From Sideroxydans sp. (GTDB lineage Bacteria > Pseudomonadota > Gammaproteobacteria > Burkholderiales > Gallionellaceae): a stretch of DNA of 64,000 nucleotides. The notes beneath the pieces were generated by a model, which made no database searches, had not been told where the DNA came from, and saw only the letters and a program-made list of their open reading frames with translations. Every line of letters starts with the position of its first letter. The first letter of the stretch is position 1. This document shows positions 46,450 to 55,924 of this stretch, piece after piece. The DNA lies in contig JAQTTU010000003.1 of the NCBI GenBank assembly GCA_028710605.1, positions 1 through 64,000 on the forward strand, given 5' to 3'. The position numbers and the translations under genes were made by a program.

Positions 46450-47732
46450 AATTCATTTCACTGCTATGCCTGCTGTGGATTCCCGCCGCCAGCGCGGAAA
46501 TCGCCATCAGCTCGGCGCGGATCTGGCCGGCGCAGGACTACACGCGCCTCACGCTGGAATCAAAACAGCCCATCCGCTACAACATGTTCACCCTCAAAAA
46601 CCCGGAACGGCTGGTGATCGACCTCGACGATGTAGCCATCAACGCCACATTGAATGAACTGGCAAGCAAGATAGGCAACGACGACCCTTACATCAAAAGC
46701 GTGCGCATCGGGCGCTTCAAACCCGGCGTGATCCGACTGGTGCTCGATCTCAAGGCAGAGATTAAACCGCAATTGTTCAACCTGAAGCCGGTTGCCGAAT
46801 ACGGCCATCGTCTGGTGCTGGACGTGTATCCCATGGTCGCCATCGACCCGCTGATGGCGCTCGCGCAGCAGGGCGAGACCAAACTGGCGGCAAGCGAGCC
46901 TGCGCCCGCCGCCACACTTATCCAAGAGCCCGACATCAAGCTCAAGCCCGTAACACCCGAAACGGTCGCGCCCGCCGTCAAACCTGCGCCTCTGGCTCGC
47001 AGCGAACTCGGCAATCGCATCCTGCTGGTCGCCGTGGATGCCGGGCACGGCGGCGAAGACCCCGGCGCGCGCGGCTATCGCGGCACGCTGGAAAAAGATG
47101 TGACACTCTCCATCGCGCGCAGGCTGAAAGCGCAGATCGACGACGTTCCCGGCATGCGCGCCATCCTCATCCGCGACGGCGACTACTTCATCCCGCTGGG
47201 CGGGCGCGTGGAAAAAGCGCGCAAAGCGCACGCCGATTTATTCGTCTCCATCCACGCCGATGCCTTCGTCAAATCGCATGCGCGCGGCTCGTCGGTGTTC
47301 GCCTTGTCCGAACACGGCGCGACCAGCGCCAGCGCGCGCTGGCTGGCCAAGAAAGAAAACGAGGCCGACCTCATCGGCGGTGTGAACCTCGCGGTAAAAG
47401 ACCCCTACCTCGCGCGCACCCTGCTCGACCTGTCGCAAACCGCCACCATCAGCGACAGCATGAAACTCGCCAAGCACGTGCTCAGGGAATTGGGCGGCAT
47501 CAACACCCTGCATCGCGGCCACGTCGAACAGGCCGGATTCGCCGTGCTGAAATCGCCGGACACACCTTCGATCTTGGTGGAGACCGCCTTCATCAGCAAC
47601 CCCAGCGAAGAACTGCGACTGAAAGACGATGCCTATCAGGAGAAAATGGCCCGCGCCGTTCTCGGCGGCATCAAACGCTACTTCGCGCAGAACCCGGCGC
47701 TAGCGAAACCCAGATTGGCACAGAACGAATGA
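46431..47732 (+). CDS. amiC: N-acetylmuramoyl-L-alanine amidase (AmiC type)
   Basis: 433 residues. Signal peptide to about ASA (residue 22), AMIN targeting domain at about 25-130, a Pro/Ala-rich linker and an Amidase_3 zinc domain (VAVDAGHGGEDPGARG, VSIHADAF, VLKSPDTPSILVETAFISN). Cleaves septal peptidoglycan during daughter-cell separation. Followed by a terminator. Confidence 0.95.
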   Translation: MFERALKFISLLCLLWIPAASAEIAISSARIWPAQDYTRLTLESKQPIRYNMFTLKNPERLVIDLDDVAINATLNELASKIGNDDPYIKSVRIGRFKPGVIRLVLDLKAEIKPQLFNLKPVAEYGHRLVLDVYPMVAIDPLMALAQQGETKLAASEPAPAATLIQEPDIKLKPVTPETVAPAVKPAPLARSELGNRILLVAVDAGHGGEDPGARGYRGTLEKDVTLSIARRLKAQIDDVPGMRAILIRDGDYFIPLGGRVEKARKAHADLFVSIHADAFVKSHARGSSVFALSEHGATSASARWLAKKENEADLIGGVNLAVKDPYLARTLLDLSQTATISDSMKLAKHVLRELGGINTLHRGHVEQAGFAVLKSPDTPSILVETAFISNPSEELRLKDDAYQEKMARAVLGGIKRYFAQNPALAKPRLAQNE

Positions 47733-47737
47733 ACCAA

Positions 47738-47763
47738 AAAAAGTGCCCAATATTGGGCACTTT
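47738..47763. terminator. Bidirectional rho-independent terminator
   Basis: AAAAGTGCCCAAT/ATTGGGCACTTTT, a perfect 13-bp inverted repeat between the convergent amiC and lipoprotein genes. Confidence 0.9.
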
Positions 47764-47794
47764 TCATCTCGATACAATTACACCTGATACGTGT

Positions 47795-48163
47795 TCAGTA
47801 AGCGTGATAAACAATATTCGGCTGGATCGCCGTCACCGCACCGTTCGAGCCAGTTGCCAGACTGTTTAAAGCATCTAGCCCGGGATCGCGCTCCAAGCGC
47901 ATTTCGTACTGATTGTTACCGAGAGCATTCACCTGCACTACACCATATTTGGCGAAGACACGCCGGATCGCCACCGCGCCGTCGCCCGGCGCGTTGACGA
48001 TATAGCTGCCCGGAACTATTTGTTCGCCCTGCGAACGCTCTTTGTTCACCACCATCGGCCTAGTGGATGCCACGGTCGGTATCGGTTTGGCTGTCTGCGA
48101 ACATGCAACCACTGTCGTCACGGTCAACAGGGCTGCGAAAGTGATCAGATATTTTGTACTCAT
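47795..48163 (-). CDS. Lipoprotein resembling a subtilase propeptide (I9-like)
   Basis: 122 residues. Lipoprotein signal with lipidated Cys21 (LTVTTVVAC). The mature part aligns by eye with the prodomain of the adjacent protease: GVVQVNALGNNQYEMRL / GVSTIQAVGNQSDVVLA and AVTAIQPNIVYHA / NVAYAQPNYIYHA. Such I9 domains fold and inhibit subtilases. Being separately encoded and membrane-anchored it may act as chaperone or immunity-like inhibitor. It starts 1 bp after the protease gene in the same direction. Confidence 0.75.
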   Translation of the reverse strand: MSTKYLITFAALLTVTTVVACSQTAKPIPTVASTRPMVVNKERSQGEQIVPGSYIVNAPGDGAVAIRRVFAKYGVVQVNALGNNQYEMRLERDPGLDALNSLATGSNGAVTAIQPNIVYHAY

Positions 48164-48164
48164 A

Positions 48165-49979
48165 TCATTGCACCGTTACCGAAATGCCAGTTGGGCGATT
48201 AATATAAGAGATCGTCCCCATGGCATCCACCGCCTTGCCGGTGGTAGTTTTTCCGTTCAAGGCGCTGATTGAGCGCCCACCATTCTTGATAGCGTTCGCC
48301 ACATCGGCATAGGTGTACAGCGGGTTATGCGCCCACACCAGAGCGGCGACACCAGCGACCTCCGGCGTGGCCATGGAGGTGCCGTTTATGGTGTTGTAGC
48401 TATTCGTCGTATTGGTAAGCGTCGTAATTTTAAAATTCGTCATCGTAATACCGTTATCCCTCAGCGAGAGGGGATCAGATAGCAACTGAGAACCGACAGT
48501 GCATGTTGTAGTGAGGCAGTTGGTGAGATTGATTTTCCCGGAATAATAGGCCGTTGAAATACCATCGTGCTGGTTCGTATAAGCTCTTGCGATTGTGCCT
48601 GTTGAGCCAACAAAATATGACGGATCACCACCTGCACTCTTGTAATTTATCAAGAAATAATCGCCGCTCTTGACATTGATTGCTGCAGCTCCTTCGAGGA
48701 CGGCAGCATTAACACCCGACAGGTTGAAGTTCTTGTATACACGATCATCCGTGTTTGCGTTGTACAGCGCCGCCCCCCAACCAGTCCCAGGTACCTCAAG
48801 CCATCCGCCGTTCGCTGCCCAGCCGCCACCAGCAGTCGTGCTGCTGTATGTCCAGCCAGAAACAAAAGTATCGGTGATCACACTGCTGGTGCCAGCCCAA
48901 GTGCTGTAGATATTGGTGCCCGGAGCGCCCACATCGACGCTGGTCGCCCCCCAGTTGGAAAAAGAGGCGAGCGCGTAATTCTGGTCTAGCGCAGCGACAC
49001 AAATGAGGTTCGGCTGAGTGTAGTTGCAAGGATAACTGGCGCTCGTGACATCATTGTCGTTCGTCTCGTTTCCCGCAGCCACCACTACCAAGACATTGCT
49101 GGTCTGCGCATTAGTGATGGCATCGCTGAAAGCTTGGTCAAAACCGCTCCCCCCCAAACTCATGTTAATCACTTTTGCTCCGTTAGTTACGGCGTAATTA
49201 ACTCCGGCGATGATGGAGGCGGTAGTGCCCGACCCGGTCGCCTCCAAAACGCGCACCGCCATCAAGCTCGCGTTCCAGCACACGCCGACACCGCCGATGC
49301 TGTTTCCGCCTGCCGCCCCGATGATGCCCGCGACATGGGTGCCATGACCGGCGAGATCCATCGGGTCGCTACCGATGCCAGTGGGGACATCAGCAGCAAA
49401 ATTCTGGCCGTGCATCGTATCCCCCCCCCACATATTGGCGACCAAATCTTCCGAGTTGTAGTTGATGCCTGTATCAACAACTGCGACCACCACCGTACTG
49501 CAATCGGTCTGGACATTCCAAGCAGGCTCAAGATTCAAGTCATCACCTGCTGTGCCAGCAGTAGGCAAATAGGAGCCAGTTACAATATTCTGCCCGGTAT
49601 TCTTTGCGGCCCAAGTTTGGCCGTACTGCGGATCATTCGGAATCGCCAAAGCGTGATAGATGTAGTTAGGTTGAGCGTATGCCACGTTCGGATCGCTGGC
49701 GTAAGCAGTGACCGCCTGCTCCACCGTTCGTCCCGGCACCAGATTAGCCAGCACCACATCGGACTGGTTGCCGACTGCCTGTATCGTCGAAACACCGTAG
49801 GTTTGCGCTATCTGCGAGCGAGATGCCGCTGCCACACCGGGTTTGAACTTAACCAATATTTGATCTTGGACATACTGACTGCCCGTTGCTGGTGTCCACG
49901 CCGTACCGGCGAGCGTCGGCGTTTGAGAAAGCAATGCGCCAATGCCGAACAACAGCGAAGCAAGTTTTGATTTATTCAT
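48165..49979 (-). CDS. Secreted S8 (subtilisin-like) serine protease
   Basis: 604 residues. Signal peptide to about residue 25, I9-type propeptide (about 38-110), then the catalytic domain with D169 (VVAVVDTGIN), H212 (GHGTHVAG), oxyanion N304 (AAGNET) and S535 (NGTSMATPEVAG). About 165 residues (365-528) are inserted between YSTWAGT and the catalytic Ser; they look like a beta-rich jelly-roll domain. Probably extracellular or periplasmic. Middle gene of a three-gene operon. Confidence 0.95.
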   Translation of the reverse strand: MNKSKLASLLFGIGALLSQTPTLAGTAWTPATGSQYVQDQILVKFKPGVAAASRSQIAQTYGVSTIQAVGNQSDVVLANLVPGRTVEQAVTAYASDPNVAYAQPNYIYHALAIPNDPQYGQTWAAKNTGQNIVTGSYLPTAGTAGDDLNLEPAWNVQTDCSTVVVAVVDTGINYNSEDLVANMWGGDTMHGQNFAADVPTGIGSDPMDLAGHGTHVAGIIGAAGGNSIGGVGVCWNASLMAVRVLEATGSGTTASIIAGVNYAVTNGAKVINMSLGGSGFDQAFSDAITNAQTSNVLVVVAAGNETNDNDVTSASYPCNYTQPNLICVAALDQNYALASFSNWGATSVDVGAPGTNIYSTWAGTSSVITDTFVSGWTYSSTTAGGGWAANGGWLEVPGTGWGAALYNANTDDRVYKNFNLSGVNAAVLEGAAAINVKSGDYFLINYKSAGGDPSYFVGSTGTIARAYTNQHDGISTAYYSGKINLTNCLTTTCTVGSQLLSDPLSLRDNGITMTNFKITTLTNTTNSYNTINGTSMATPEVAGVAALVWAHNPLYTYADVANAIKNGGRSISALNGKTTTGKAVDAMGTISYINRPTGISVTVQ

Positions 49980-49996
49980 GTCGATTGCTCCCTGTC

Positions 49997-50380
49997 TTAA
50001 TATGGTACTGAAAAGGAATATGTGGCAGAAGGCAAACTCGTGCTGCCCGAGGTTCCCAGTGCCGAGTAAGCGGTGATCGTAGCGGAATAGCTGCCGGACA
50101 TTAAAGTCGTTGAGAGCGTCGTTGGTGCTGCAACACCTGACGCATAAGGCACAGTGATCGGCGTTTGTCCGCTGATCGCGACGATGTAACCGCCGCCCAA
50201 ACTATTGACCGCCGCCTCACGATTTGCCGTCCAAGAAATATTCACCGCGTGCGATGTGGGTGTCGGCGTAGGTGTCGGCGTAGGTGTACTGCCTCCGCCT
50301 CCGCCTCCGCCTCCGCCACAAGCAGACACAAGCAGCACTATAAGTGCAACTAACGGATAACGACCGATACTAAATTTCAT
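49997..50380 (-). CDS. Lipoprotein with Gly/Thr-Pro linker and Ig/FN3-like domain
   Basis: 127 residues. Lipoprotein signal ending LLVSAC (Cys21), a poly-Gly stretch, a TPTPTP linker, then VNISWTANREAAVNSLGGGYIVAISG...[25 protein letters not shown], which looks like a fibronectin-III-type beta sandwich. The linker is encoded by tandem 6- and 12-bp repeats. First gene of the protease operon, 17 bp before it. Confidence 0.75.
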   Translation of the reverse strand: MKFSIGRYPLVALIVLLVSACGGGGGGGGGSTPTPTPTPTPTSHAVNISWTANREAAVNSLGGGYIVAISGQTPITVPYASGVAAPTTLSTTLMSGSYSATITAYSALGTSGSTSLPSATYSFSVPY

Positions 50381-50687
50381 GAATAGCCCCTTTGCGAGTT
50401 AAATGTATAAATATTTCCAGTCTTCCTCCGCACAGCAGTATTGGCTGTGCTTGTTTTTATTTACTACACGAACTTTGTTTTTTGATGGCCGCGATAATAA
50501 TGTGAAAGACAATGTCGAGGGAAGGGAGAGCACCCATCTTCAAACAATATTTTCAGTATCCAGAGCAAGCATCGCTCGTACTTCTACCAGCGAAATTGTG
50601 TCTGAAGAGGGGTGCGCGGACGCATGAATGCAGCCGATCATCAATACTGCGAACCAGGACAGACATCATAATGAATCCGCATAGCCG
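50381..50687. other. Intergenic region upstream of the protease operon
   Basis: About 300 bp, AT-rich, with no supported gene. It must hold the promoter of the leftward protease operon; AAGGGG, the ribosome site of its first gene, is at the left border. I see no clear -35/-10 pair. Confidence 0.4.
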
Positions 50688-51575
50688 CTATTCGGGAAAC
50701 ACCCCAGTCGAAAGATAGCGATCCCCGCGATCACAGACGATGAACACGATGGTGGCGTTTTGCACTTGGTGTGAAATGCGTAGCGCCACGCTCAGCGCGC
50801 CGCCGGAGGAGATACCACAAAAGATGCCTTCTTCGCGCGCCAGCAGGCGCGTCATTTCTTCGGCGGCTTGCTGTCCGACGCTCTCCAGCCGGTCCACATT
50901 TTTCGGATTGTAAATTTTTGGCAGATAGGCTGCGGGCCATTTGCGGATGCCGGGAATTTGCGCGCCCTCTTCCGGTTGCGCGCCTATGATCTGGATGGCG
51001 GGATTCATTTCCTTGAAGAAACGCGAGCAGCCCATGATGGTGCCGGTGGTGCCCATACTGCTGACGAAATGCGTGATCTTGCCCTGCGTATCGCGCCAGA
51101 TTTCCGGCGCAGTTCCTTCGTAGTGCGCCAGCGGATTATCGGGGTTGGCGAACTGGTCGAGAATGATGCCGCGTCCCTCGTCGCGCATTTTTTCCGCCGT
51201 GTCGCGCGCCAGTTCCATGCTGCCCGCTTTCGCGGTGAGCACCAGATCCGCGCCGAACGCGCGCATGCTCTGGCGGCGTTCCACGCTCTGGTTTTCCGGC
51301 ATCACCAGAATCATCTTGTAACCGCGCATCGCCGCCGCCATCGCCAGCGCGATGCCGGTATTGCCGCTGGTCGCCTCGATCAGCGTATCGCCCGGCCTGA
51401 TCTCGCCGCGCGCTTCGGCATGGCGGATCATCGACAGCGCGGGACGATCTTTCACCGAACCGGCAGGGTTGTTCCCTTCCAGCTTGGCCAGAATGACATT
51501 GGATGTATTGCCGGGAATGCGTTTGAGTTTGACCAGCGGAGTGTTGCCCACACAGTCGTCCAGAGTTTTGTACAT
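50688..51575 (-). CDS. cysM: Cysteine synthase B
   Basis: 295 residues, PLP enzyme. Lys in GSVKDRPAL forms the Schiff base; [12 protein letters not shown] binds phosphate; GTTGTIMG is typical. Motifs RKWPAAYLPKIY and the C-terminal CDRGDRYLSTGVF are those of CysM, which can use thiosulfate or sulfide with O-acetylserine. Confidence 0.95.
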   Translation of the reverse strand: MYKTLDDCVGNTPLVKLKRIPGNTSNVILAKLEGNNPAGSVKDRPALSMIRHAEARGEIRPGDTLIEATSGNTGIALAMAAAMRGYKMILVMPENQSVERRQSMRAFGADLVLTAKAGSMELARDTAEKMRDEGRGIILDQFANPDNPLAHYEGTAPEIWRDTQGKITHFVSSMGTTGTIMGCSRFFKEMNPAIQIIGAQPEEGAQIPGIRKWPAAYLPKIYNPKNVDRLESVGQQAAEEMTRLLAREEGIFCGISSGGALSVALRISHQVQNATIVFIVCDRGDRYLSTGVFPE

Positions 51576-51655
51576 CTGCTGCTTTCAATCACGGGATTGC
51601 CGAATGATAAACGCTGGCATCCCGTGCTGCCGAAAAATTTGCGCACCTGCCCTTC

Positions 51656-51730
51656 AACGCCCGTCAATAGGCGATCTGCACCATGCACTTGATGGAGAGG
51701 CCCGTATTTACTGGCTTGCGGGCAAGGTAG
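51656..51730 (+). repeat. GTCAATA-loop repeat, copy 7 (long form)
   Basis: CAACGCCCGTCAATAGGCGA then TCTGCACCATGCAC and CCCGTATTTACTGGCTTGCG, GGCAAGGTAG. Located between cysK and cysM. Confidence 0.9.
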
Positions 51731-51768
51731 CGTTTTACTTTCACGAAAAACACATTAGGGAAAATCCC

Positions 51769-51892
51769 GTCATTCCGGCGAAGGCCGGAATCCAGTCATA
51801 AAAATACTCCGCGAAGCGGACAAAGCCATGATGCTGTCCCACTTGCGTGGGGATTTGTTAATCATCTGGATTCCGGCCTTCGCCGGAATGAC
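51769..51892. repeat. GTCATTCCGGC paired palindrome
   Basis: GTCATTCCGGCGAAGGCCGG left; CCGGCCTTCGCCGGAATGAC right. It lies between cysK and cysM, just after the long-form repeat. Confidence 0.92.
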
Positions 51893-51916
51893 GGCCATTT
51901 GAGTTATCTGGATTTG

Positions 51917-52891
51917 TTAAATCGCAATCCCCGATGCATCGAACAAACCTTCAAACAATATCGAGCTGAGATAACGCTCGCCCGAATCCGGCAGGATGAC
52001 GACGATGGTCTTGCCCGCGTTCTCCGGCTTGTGCGCGAGGCGCACGGCGACGGCCACTGCCGCGCCGCTGGAAATGCCGGAGATGATGCCTTCTTCGCGT
52101 GCCAGTCGGCGCGCGTACAGCACGGCATCTTCGTTGCTCACCAGTTCGATGTCATCCACCAGCGACAAGTCCAGCGCGCCTGGCACGAAGCCCGCACCTA
52201 TACCTTGAATCTTGTGCGGCGCGGGTTTGAGTTCCTGCCCCGCGCGTTTCTGCGTGAGGATGGGGCTGGCGCTGGGTTCGACCGCGACCGACTTGATCGC
52301 TTTGCCTTTAGTCTTTTTGATGTAGCGCGTCACGCCGGTAATCGTGCCGCCCGTGCCCACGCCGGAAATAAAAATATCGACTTTGCCGTCGGTGTCGTGC
52401 CAGATTTCCGGGCCGGTGGTGGCTTCGTGGATCGCCGGATTGGCGGGGTTTTCGAACTGTTGCAGCAGCACATATTTCGGGTCGGAGCCGGCGATTTCCT
52501 GCGCTTTGGCGACCGCGCCGCTCATGCCTTTTGCGCCTTCGGTCAGCACCAGTTTCGCGCCGTAGGCCACCAGCAGTTTGCGCCGTTCGATGCTCATCGT
52601 TTCGGGCATGGTCAGCGTGAGCGGAATGCCGCGCGCCGCCGCGACGAAGGCCAGCGCGATGCCGGTGTTGCCGCTGGTGGGTTCAACGATCTCCTTGCCC
52701 GCACCCAGTACACCGCGCTTTACGGCATCGTCAATCAACGCCACGCCGATGCGGTCTTTCACCGAGTACGCCGGATTGCGCCCTTCGATCTTGGCGAGAA
52801 TGGTGGCGTGCGCGCCGTCGGTGATACGGTTGAGTTTGATGAGCGGCGTGTGGCCGACGGACAGCGAGTTATCTGCGAACTGCTTGGACAT
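51917..52891 (-). CDS. cysK: Cysteine synthase A
   Basis: 324 residues, O-acetylserine sulfhydrylase. PLP Lys in [32 protein letters not shown] and the C-terminal [17 protein letters not shown]. The ATG at 52891 has GGAGAACCAG upstream. Uses sulfide; forms the cysteine pathway with CysM. Confidence 0.96.
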   Translation of the reverse strand: MSKQFADNSLSVGHTPLIKLNRITDGAHATILAKIEGRNPAYSVKDRIGVALIDDAVKRGVLGAGKEIVEPTSGNTGIALAFVAAARGIPLTLTMPETMSIERRKLLVAYGAKLVLTEGAKGMSGAVAKAQEIAGSDPKYVLLQQFENPANPAIHEATTGPEIWHDTDGKVDIFISGVGTGGTITGVTRYIKKTKGKAIKSVAVEPSASPILTQKRAGQELKPAPHKIQGIGAGFVPGALDLSLVDDIELVSNEDAVLYARRLAREEGIISGISSGAAVAVAVRLAHKPENAGKTIVVILPDSGERYLSSILFEGLFDASGIAI

Positions 52892-53000
52892 CTGGTTCTC
52901 CTTGGACACGTTCAATATTGTCGCTGCATTATATGAAAGCATTGCGCACCGACAAAATCACCTCTTGCTATTTCCATATTCTGCATCGGTATAAGTAACA

Positions 53001-53027
53001 AACCCGCCCGGCTTGCACCGGACGGGC
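53001..53027 (-). terminator. Terminator after comEA
   Basis: On the minus strand CCCGTCCGG-TGCAAG-CCGGGCGGG then TTTGTTACTT. Confidence 0.75.
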
Positions 53028-53052
53028 TTGTTATAGCGCAACCAGCTATTGC

Positions 53053-53367
53053 TTATTTCTTCGCGGCTGCCGGTTTCGCACCCTTCTTTTTGGAAGTGGC
53101 GACAGGAGCTGGATTTGCAGCGACCGTCAATTCCTTGCTCAATTTCTTGACACTCTTCTTGCCGAAACCTTTGACGTTATCCAGCTCATCCACACTTTTA
53201 AAATTACCATGAGCCTGACGGTATTCAACGATGGCCTGTGCTTTTTTCTTGCCGATTCCTTTCACCGATTGCAGCTCTTCCTGCGTAGCGGTGTTCAAAT
53301 CAACATTGGCATACGCAATACCATTTAATGCAAACAACGCAATCACCAGTAAAATCAGCTTCTTCAT
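53053..53367 (-). CDS. ComEA-like helix-hairpin-helix protein
   Basis: 104 residues. Signal peptide to about AYA (residue 20), then two HhH motifs (LNTATQEELQSVKGIGKKKAQAIVEYR; VDELDNVKGFGKKSVKKLS) and a Lys/Ala-rich tail. Periplasmic double-stranded DNA-binding protein of the competence-type. The ATG at 53367 begins the signal peptide. Confidence 0.92.
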   Translation of the reverse strand: MKKLILLVIALFALNGIAYANVDLNTATQEELQSVKGIGKKKAQAIVEYRQAHGNFKSVDELDNVKGFGKKSVKKLSKELTVAANPAPVATSKKKGAKPAAAKK

Positions 53368-53426
53368 GTGTTTCCCCTTTTTCAAAGTTAAGCGACGGAT
53401 GTCGCGGATCCACACTCTTCTCCTGT

Positions 53427-54419
53427 TTACTTCCCCAGCATGTAATTCACGTAGCGCGCCGTACCCTGCTCCACCGTCAGGAACGGCTCGGCATATCCGG
53501 CCTCGCGCAAGGCCGAAATGTCGGCCTGCGTGTAGCTTTGATATTTGCCGCGCAAGGCATCCGGAAAATCGATATAGCGGATGATTTGTTGCGCGTGCAT
53601 CTGTTCCAGCGTCAGCGCGCTTTCGCCTTTGGCGGCGCGCAGCGTGTTGATGGTAGCCACGGCCACGTCGTTGAAACTTTGCGCGTTACCCGTGCCGAGA
53701 TTGAAGATGCCGGATTTGTTTGGATGGTCGAGGAAGTGCATGTTGACTTTGACCACATCCTCGATCGAAACGAAGTCACGCAACTGGCCGCCGTTGGTGT
53801 AGCCATCGCACCCCTCGAACAGTTTCACGAAACCGTCGGCGCGATACTGGTTAAAGAAATGGTAGGCCACCGAGGCCATGCGCCCTTTGTGCTGTTCGCG
53901 CTTGCCATAAACGTTGAAGTAGCGGAAGCCGACGATCTGCGAAGTGCGATCCGCCCAACGACGGCGCACCACCTGGTCGAACAGGAATTTGGAGTAGGCG
54001 TAAACGTTGAGCGGTGACTCATACTCGCGGCTTTCCTTGAACACGCCGCCGCCGCCATAGACCGAGGCGGAAGAGGCGTACAGGAAAGGCACTTCCTCGT
54101 TCTGGCAGTGGTTCAGTATCTCCAGCGAGTAGCGATAGTTGTTCTCCATCATGTAGCGCCCGTCGGTTTCCATGGTGTCGGAACACGCGCCCTCGTGCAG
54201 CACGGCAGAAAGAATGCCGTCGAACGAACCGTCTTGCAGCTTGCCGATGAAGTCTTCCTTGTCCATGTAATCGGCGATCTCGCAATCGGTCAGATTCTTG
54301 AACTTGTCGGCCTTCTTCATATTATCGACCGCGATGATGTTCGTCTCGCCGCGCTCGTTCAGCGCCTTAACCAAATTCGATCCGATGAAGCCAGCGGCTC
54401 CGGTGACTACGTAGTACAT
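53427..54419 (-). CDS. hldD: ADP-L-glycero-D-manno-heptose 6-epimerase
   Basis: 330 residues, SDR fold. NADP site [16 protein letters not shown], catalytic YxxxK in [13 protein letters not shown], and [20 protein letters not shown]. Last step in making ADP-heptose for LPS core. GGAGAAACAC precedes the ATG. Confidence 0.95.
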   Translation of the reverse strand: MYYVVTGAAGFIGSNLVKALNERGETNIIAVDNMKKADKFKNLTDCEIADYMDKEDFIGKLQDGSFDGILSAVLHEGACSDTMETDGRYMMENNYRYSLEILNHCQNEEVPFLYASSASVYGGGGVFKESREYESPLNVYAYSKFLFDQVVRRRWADRTSQIVGFRYFNVYGKREQHKGRMASVAYHFFNQYRADGFVKLFEGCDGYTNGGQLRDFVSIEDVVKVNMHFLDHPNKSGIFNLGTGNAQSFNDVAVATINTLRAAKGESALTLEQMHAQQIIRYIDFPDALRGKYQSYTQADISALREAGYAEPFLTVEQGTARYVNYMLGK

Positions 54420-54448
54420 GTGTTTCTCCAAATATGGGTGAATTCTGA

Positions 54449-54676
54449 TTACGCGGCAGCGTATCTTCTAACATCTATTTCTACGCCGCCTTTGGCAGCT
54501 TGATCGGCCTGCTGCAACAGTAAACGGGTGACCTTGGCATCGTGATATACCTCGCCACAGTTTTCGCATATTTCTGCCGGAACTCGTTTGAACACCATGG
54601 TGCTGCCTTCACGCTCAAGCGTAATGCTGGCAATTCCCGCGTGTGTATTTCCGTGTTTGCAAATAGGGCATTTCAT
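54449..54676 (-). CDS. YgiT-type zinc-finger protein
   Basis: 75 residues. Two CxxC pairs ([15 protein letters not shown]) form a zinc finger followed by [10 protein letters not shown] and a basic tail, as in the N-terminal domain of MqsA-type antitoxins. It overlaps the preceding DUF4258 gene by 4 bp (ATGA). Probably an antitoxin-like partner. Confidence 0.85.
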   Translation of the reverse strand: MKCPICKHGNTHAGIASITLEREGSTMVFKRVPAEICENCGEVYHDAKVTRLLLQQADQAAKGGVEIDVRRYAAA

Positions 54677-54951
54677 TTTTGCCTCCTTGTCTTCAGGTCA
54701 TCGCACCAGATTTTCAAATCCGGCTCATAGACCGTAATGATGATTCTCGTGTCTTCTTCGACATCATCGGCATAGACAACATGCACTGCTTTACTTCCTG
54801 CGTATCCCAGCAACAACGCACTTGAAAACGGCAAGTCATTCGGATAACTCTCGATGATTTCACCATCGGCAATCGCATGTTCAACATCTTCTTCCGATAT
54901 GCATCGCTCGTGCATTCGTTTCACTGCGTGTTGTCTGTATGTCAGCTTCAT
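54673..54951 (-). CDS. DUF4258 domain protein
   Basis: 92 residues: MKLTYRQHAVKRMHERCISEEDVEHAIADGEIIESYPNDLPFSSALLLG, HVVYADDVEEDTRIIITVYEPD. DUF4258 proteins often pair with YgiT-type zinc fingers as toxin-like partners. The overlap with that gene supports a toxin-antitoxin unit. Confidence 0.85.
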   Translation of the reverse strand: MKLTYRQHAVKRMHERCISEEDVEHAIADGEIIESYPNDLPFSSALLLGYAGSKAVHVVYADDVEEDTRIIITVYEPDLKIWCDDLKTRRQK

Positions 54952-55003
54952 GGTCGTTAGAGTTTAAGCCGTTTCCATTACCGTCCGCAACGTAAACTCT
55001 TTC

Positions 55004-55924
55004 CTACAACTCATCCCGGCTCACCACCGCCGTGCCCAGCTTGCCCACCACCACGCCCGCCGCGCGGTTGGCGATGCGTACGGCATCGGCCATGTCCGCA
55101 CCGCTGGCCAGCATCACGGCCAATGTGGCGATGACGGTGTCGCCCGCGCCGCTCACGTCGAACACTTCGCGCGCCTGGGTCGGTTCGTGCAACACGTCCT
55201 GTTCGCGGAACAGCGACATGCCTTCTTCGCTGCGCGTGACCAACAAAGCTTCCAGATTTAATTCGGCACGCAACTGCTGCGCCTTGGCGGACAGCTCCGC
55301 TTCGTTCTTCCAGCTGCCCGCCACATCGCGGAACTCGCTGCGGTTGGGCGTGAGCAGCGTCGCGCCCTGATAGCGCGCGTAGTCGTCGCCCTTGGGATCG
55401 ACCAGCACCGGCTTGCCTGCGGCGCGCGCCGCTTTAATCATCTCGGCGATATGCGCCAAGCCGCCTTTGCCGTAATCGGACAGCACCACTACATCGGCGT
55501 GCGGCAATTTGGTGTGGAAATCGGCCAGTTTGGCGTTCAGCACTTCGTGGCTGGGCGGTGTCTCGAAGTCGATGCGCAGCAGTTGTTGCTGGCGCGCGAT
55601 GGCGCGCAGTTTGACGATGGTGGAAATACTTTCATCGCGGTGCAGCATGGCATCCACGCCGCCCTGCTCGGTGAGCAAGCGTTGCAGGCAATCGCCCGCT
55701 TCATCCGCACCGACCACCGACAACAAAGTGCAGTGCGCGCCCAATGACGCGATGTTGCGCGCCACGTTGGCCGCGCCGCCGGGACGCTCTTCCACTTTGT
55801 TCACTTTCAACACCGGCACCGGAGCTTCCGGCGAGATGCGCGTCACATCGCCGAACCAGTAACGGTCCAGCATCACATCGCCCACCACCAGAATGCGCGC
55901 CTTGTCGAACGATGGCAGCTTCAT
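55004..55924 (-). CDS. rfaE1: D-glycero-beta-D-manno-heptose-7-phosphate kinase
   Basis: 306 residues, PfkB/ribokinase family. [11 protein letters not shown] substrate region and catalytic [16 protein letters not shown]. This is the kinase half of HldE only; the nucleotidyltransferase half is not fused here. Its start overlaps the pyrF stop. Confidence 0.95.
   Translation of the reverse strand: MKLPSFDKARILVVGDVMLDRYWFGDVTRISPEAPVPVLKVNKVEERPGGAANVARNIASLGAHCTLLSVVGADEAGDCLQRLLTEQGGVDAMLHRDESISTIVKLRAIARQQQLLRIDFETPPSHEVLNAKLADFHTKLPHADVVVLSDYGKGGLAHIAEMIKAARAAGKPVLVDPKGDDYARYQGATLLTPNRSEFRDVAGSWKNEAELSAKAQQLRAELNLEALLVTRSEEGMSLFREQDVLHEPTQAREVFDVSGAGDTVIATLAVMLASGADMADAVRIANRAAGVVVGKLGTAVVSRDEL

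Noticed and set aside
50403-50718. Two short frames upstream of the protease operon
   Set aside because: No ribosome sites and no homology seen; likely promoter region.
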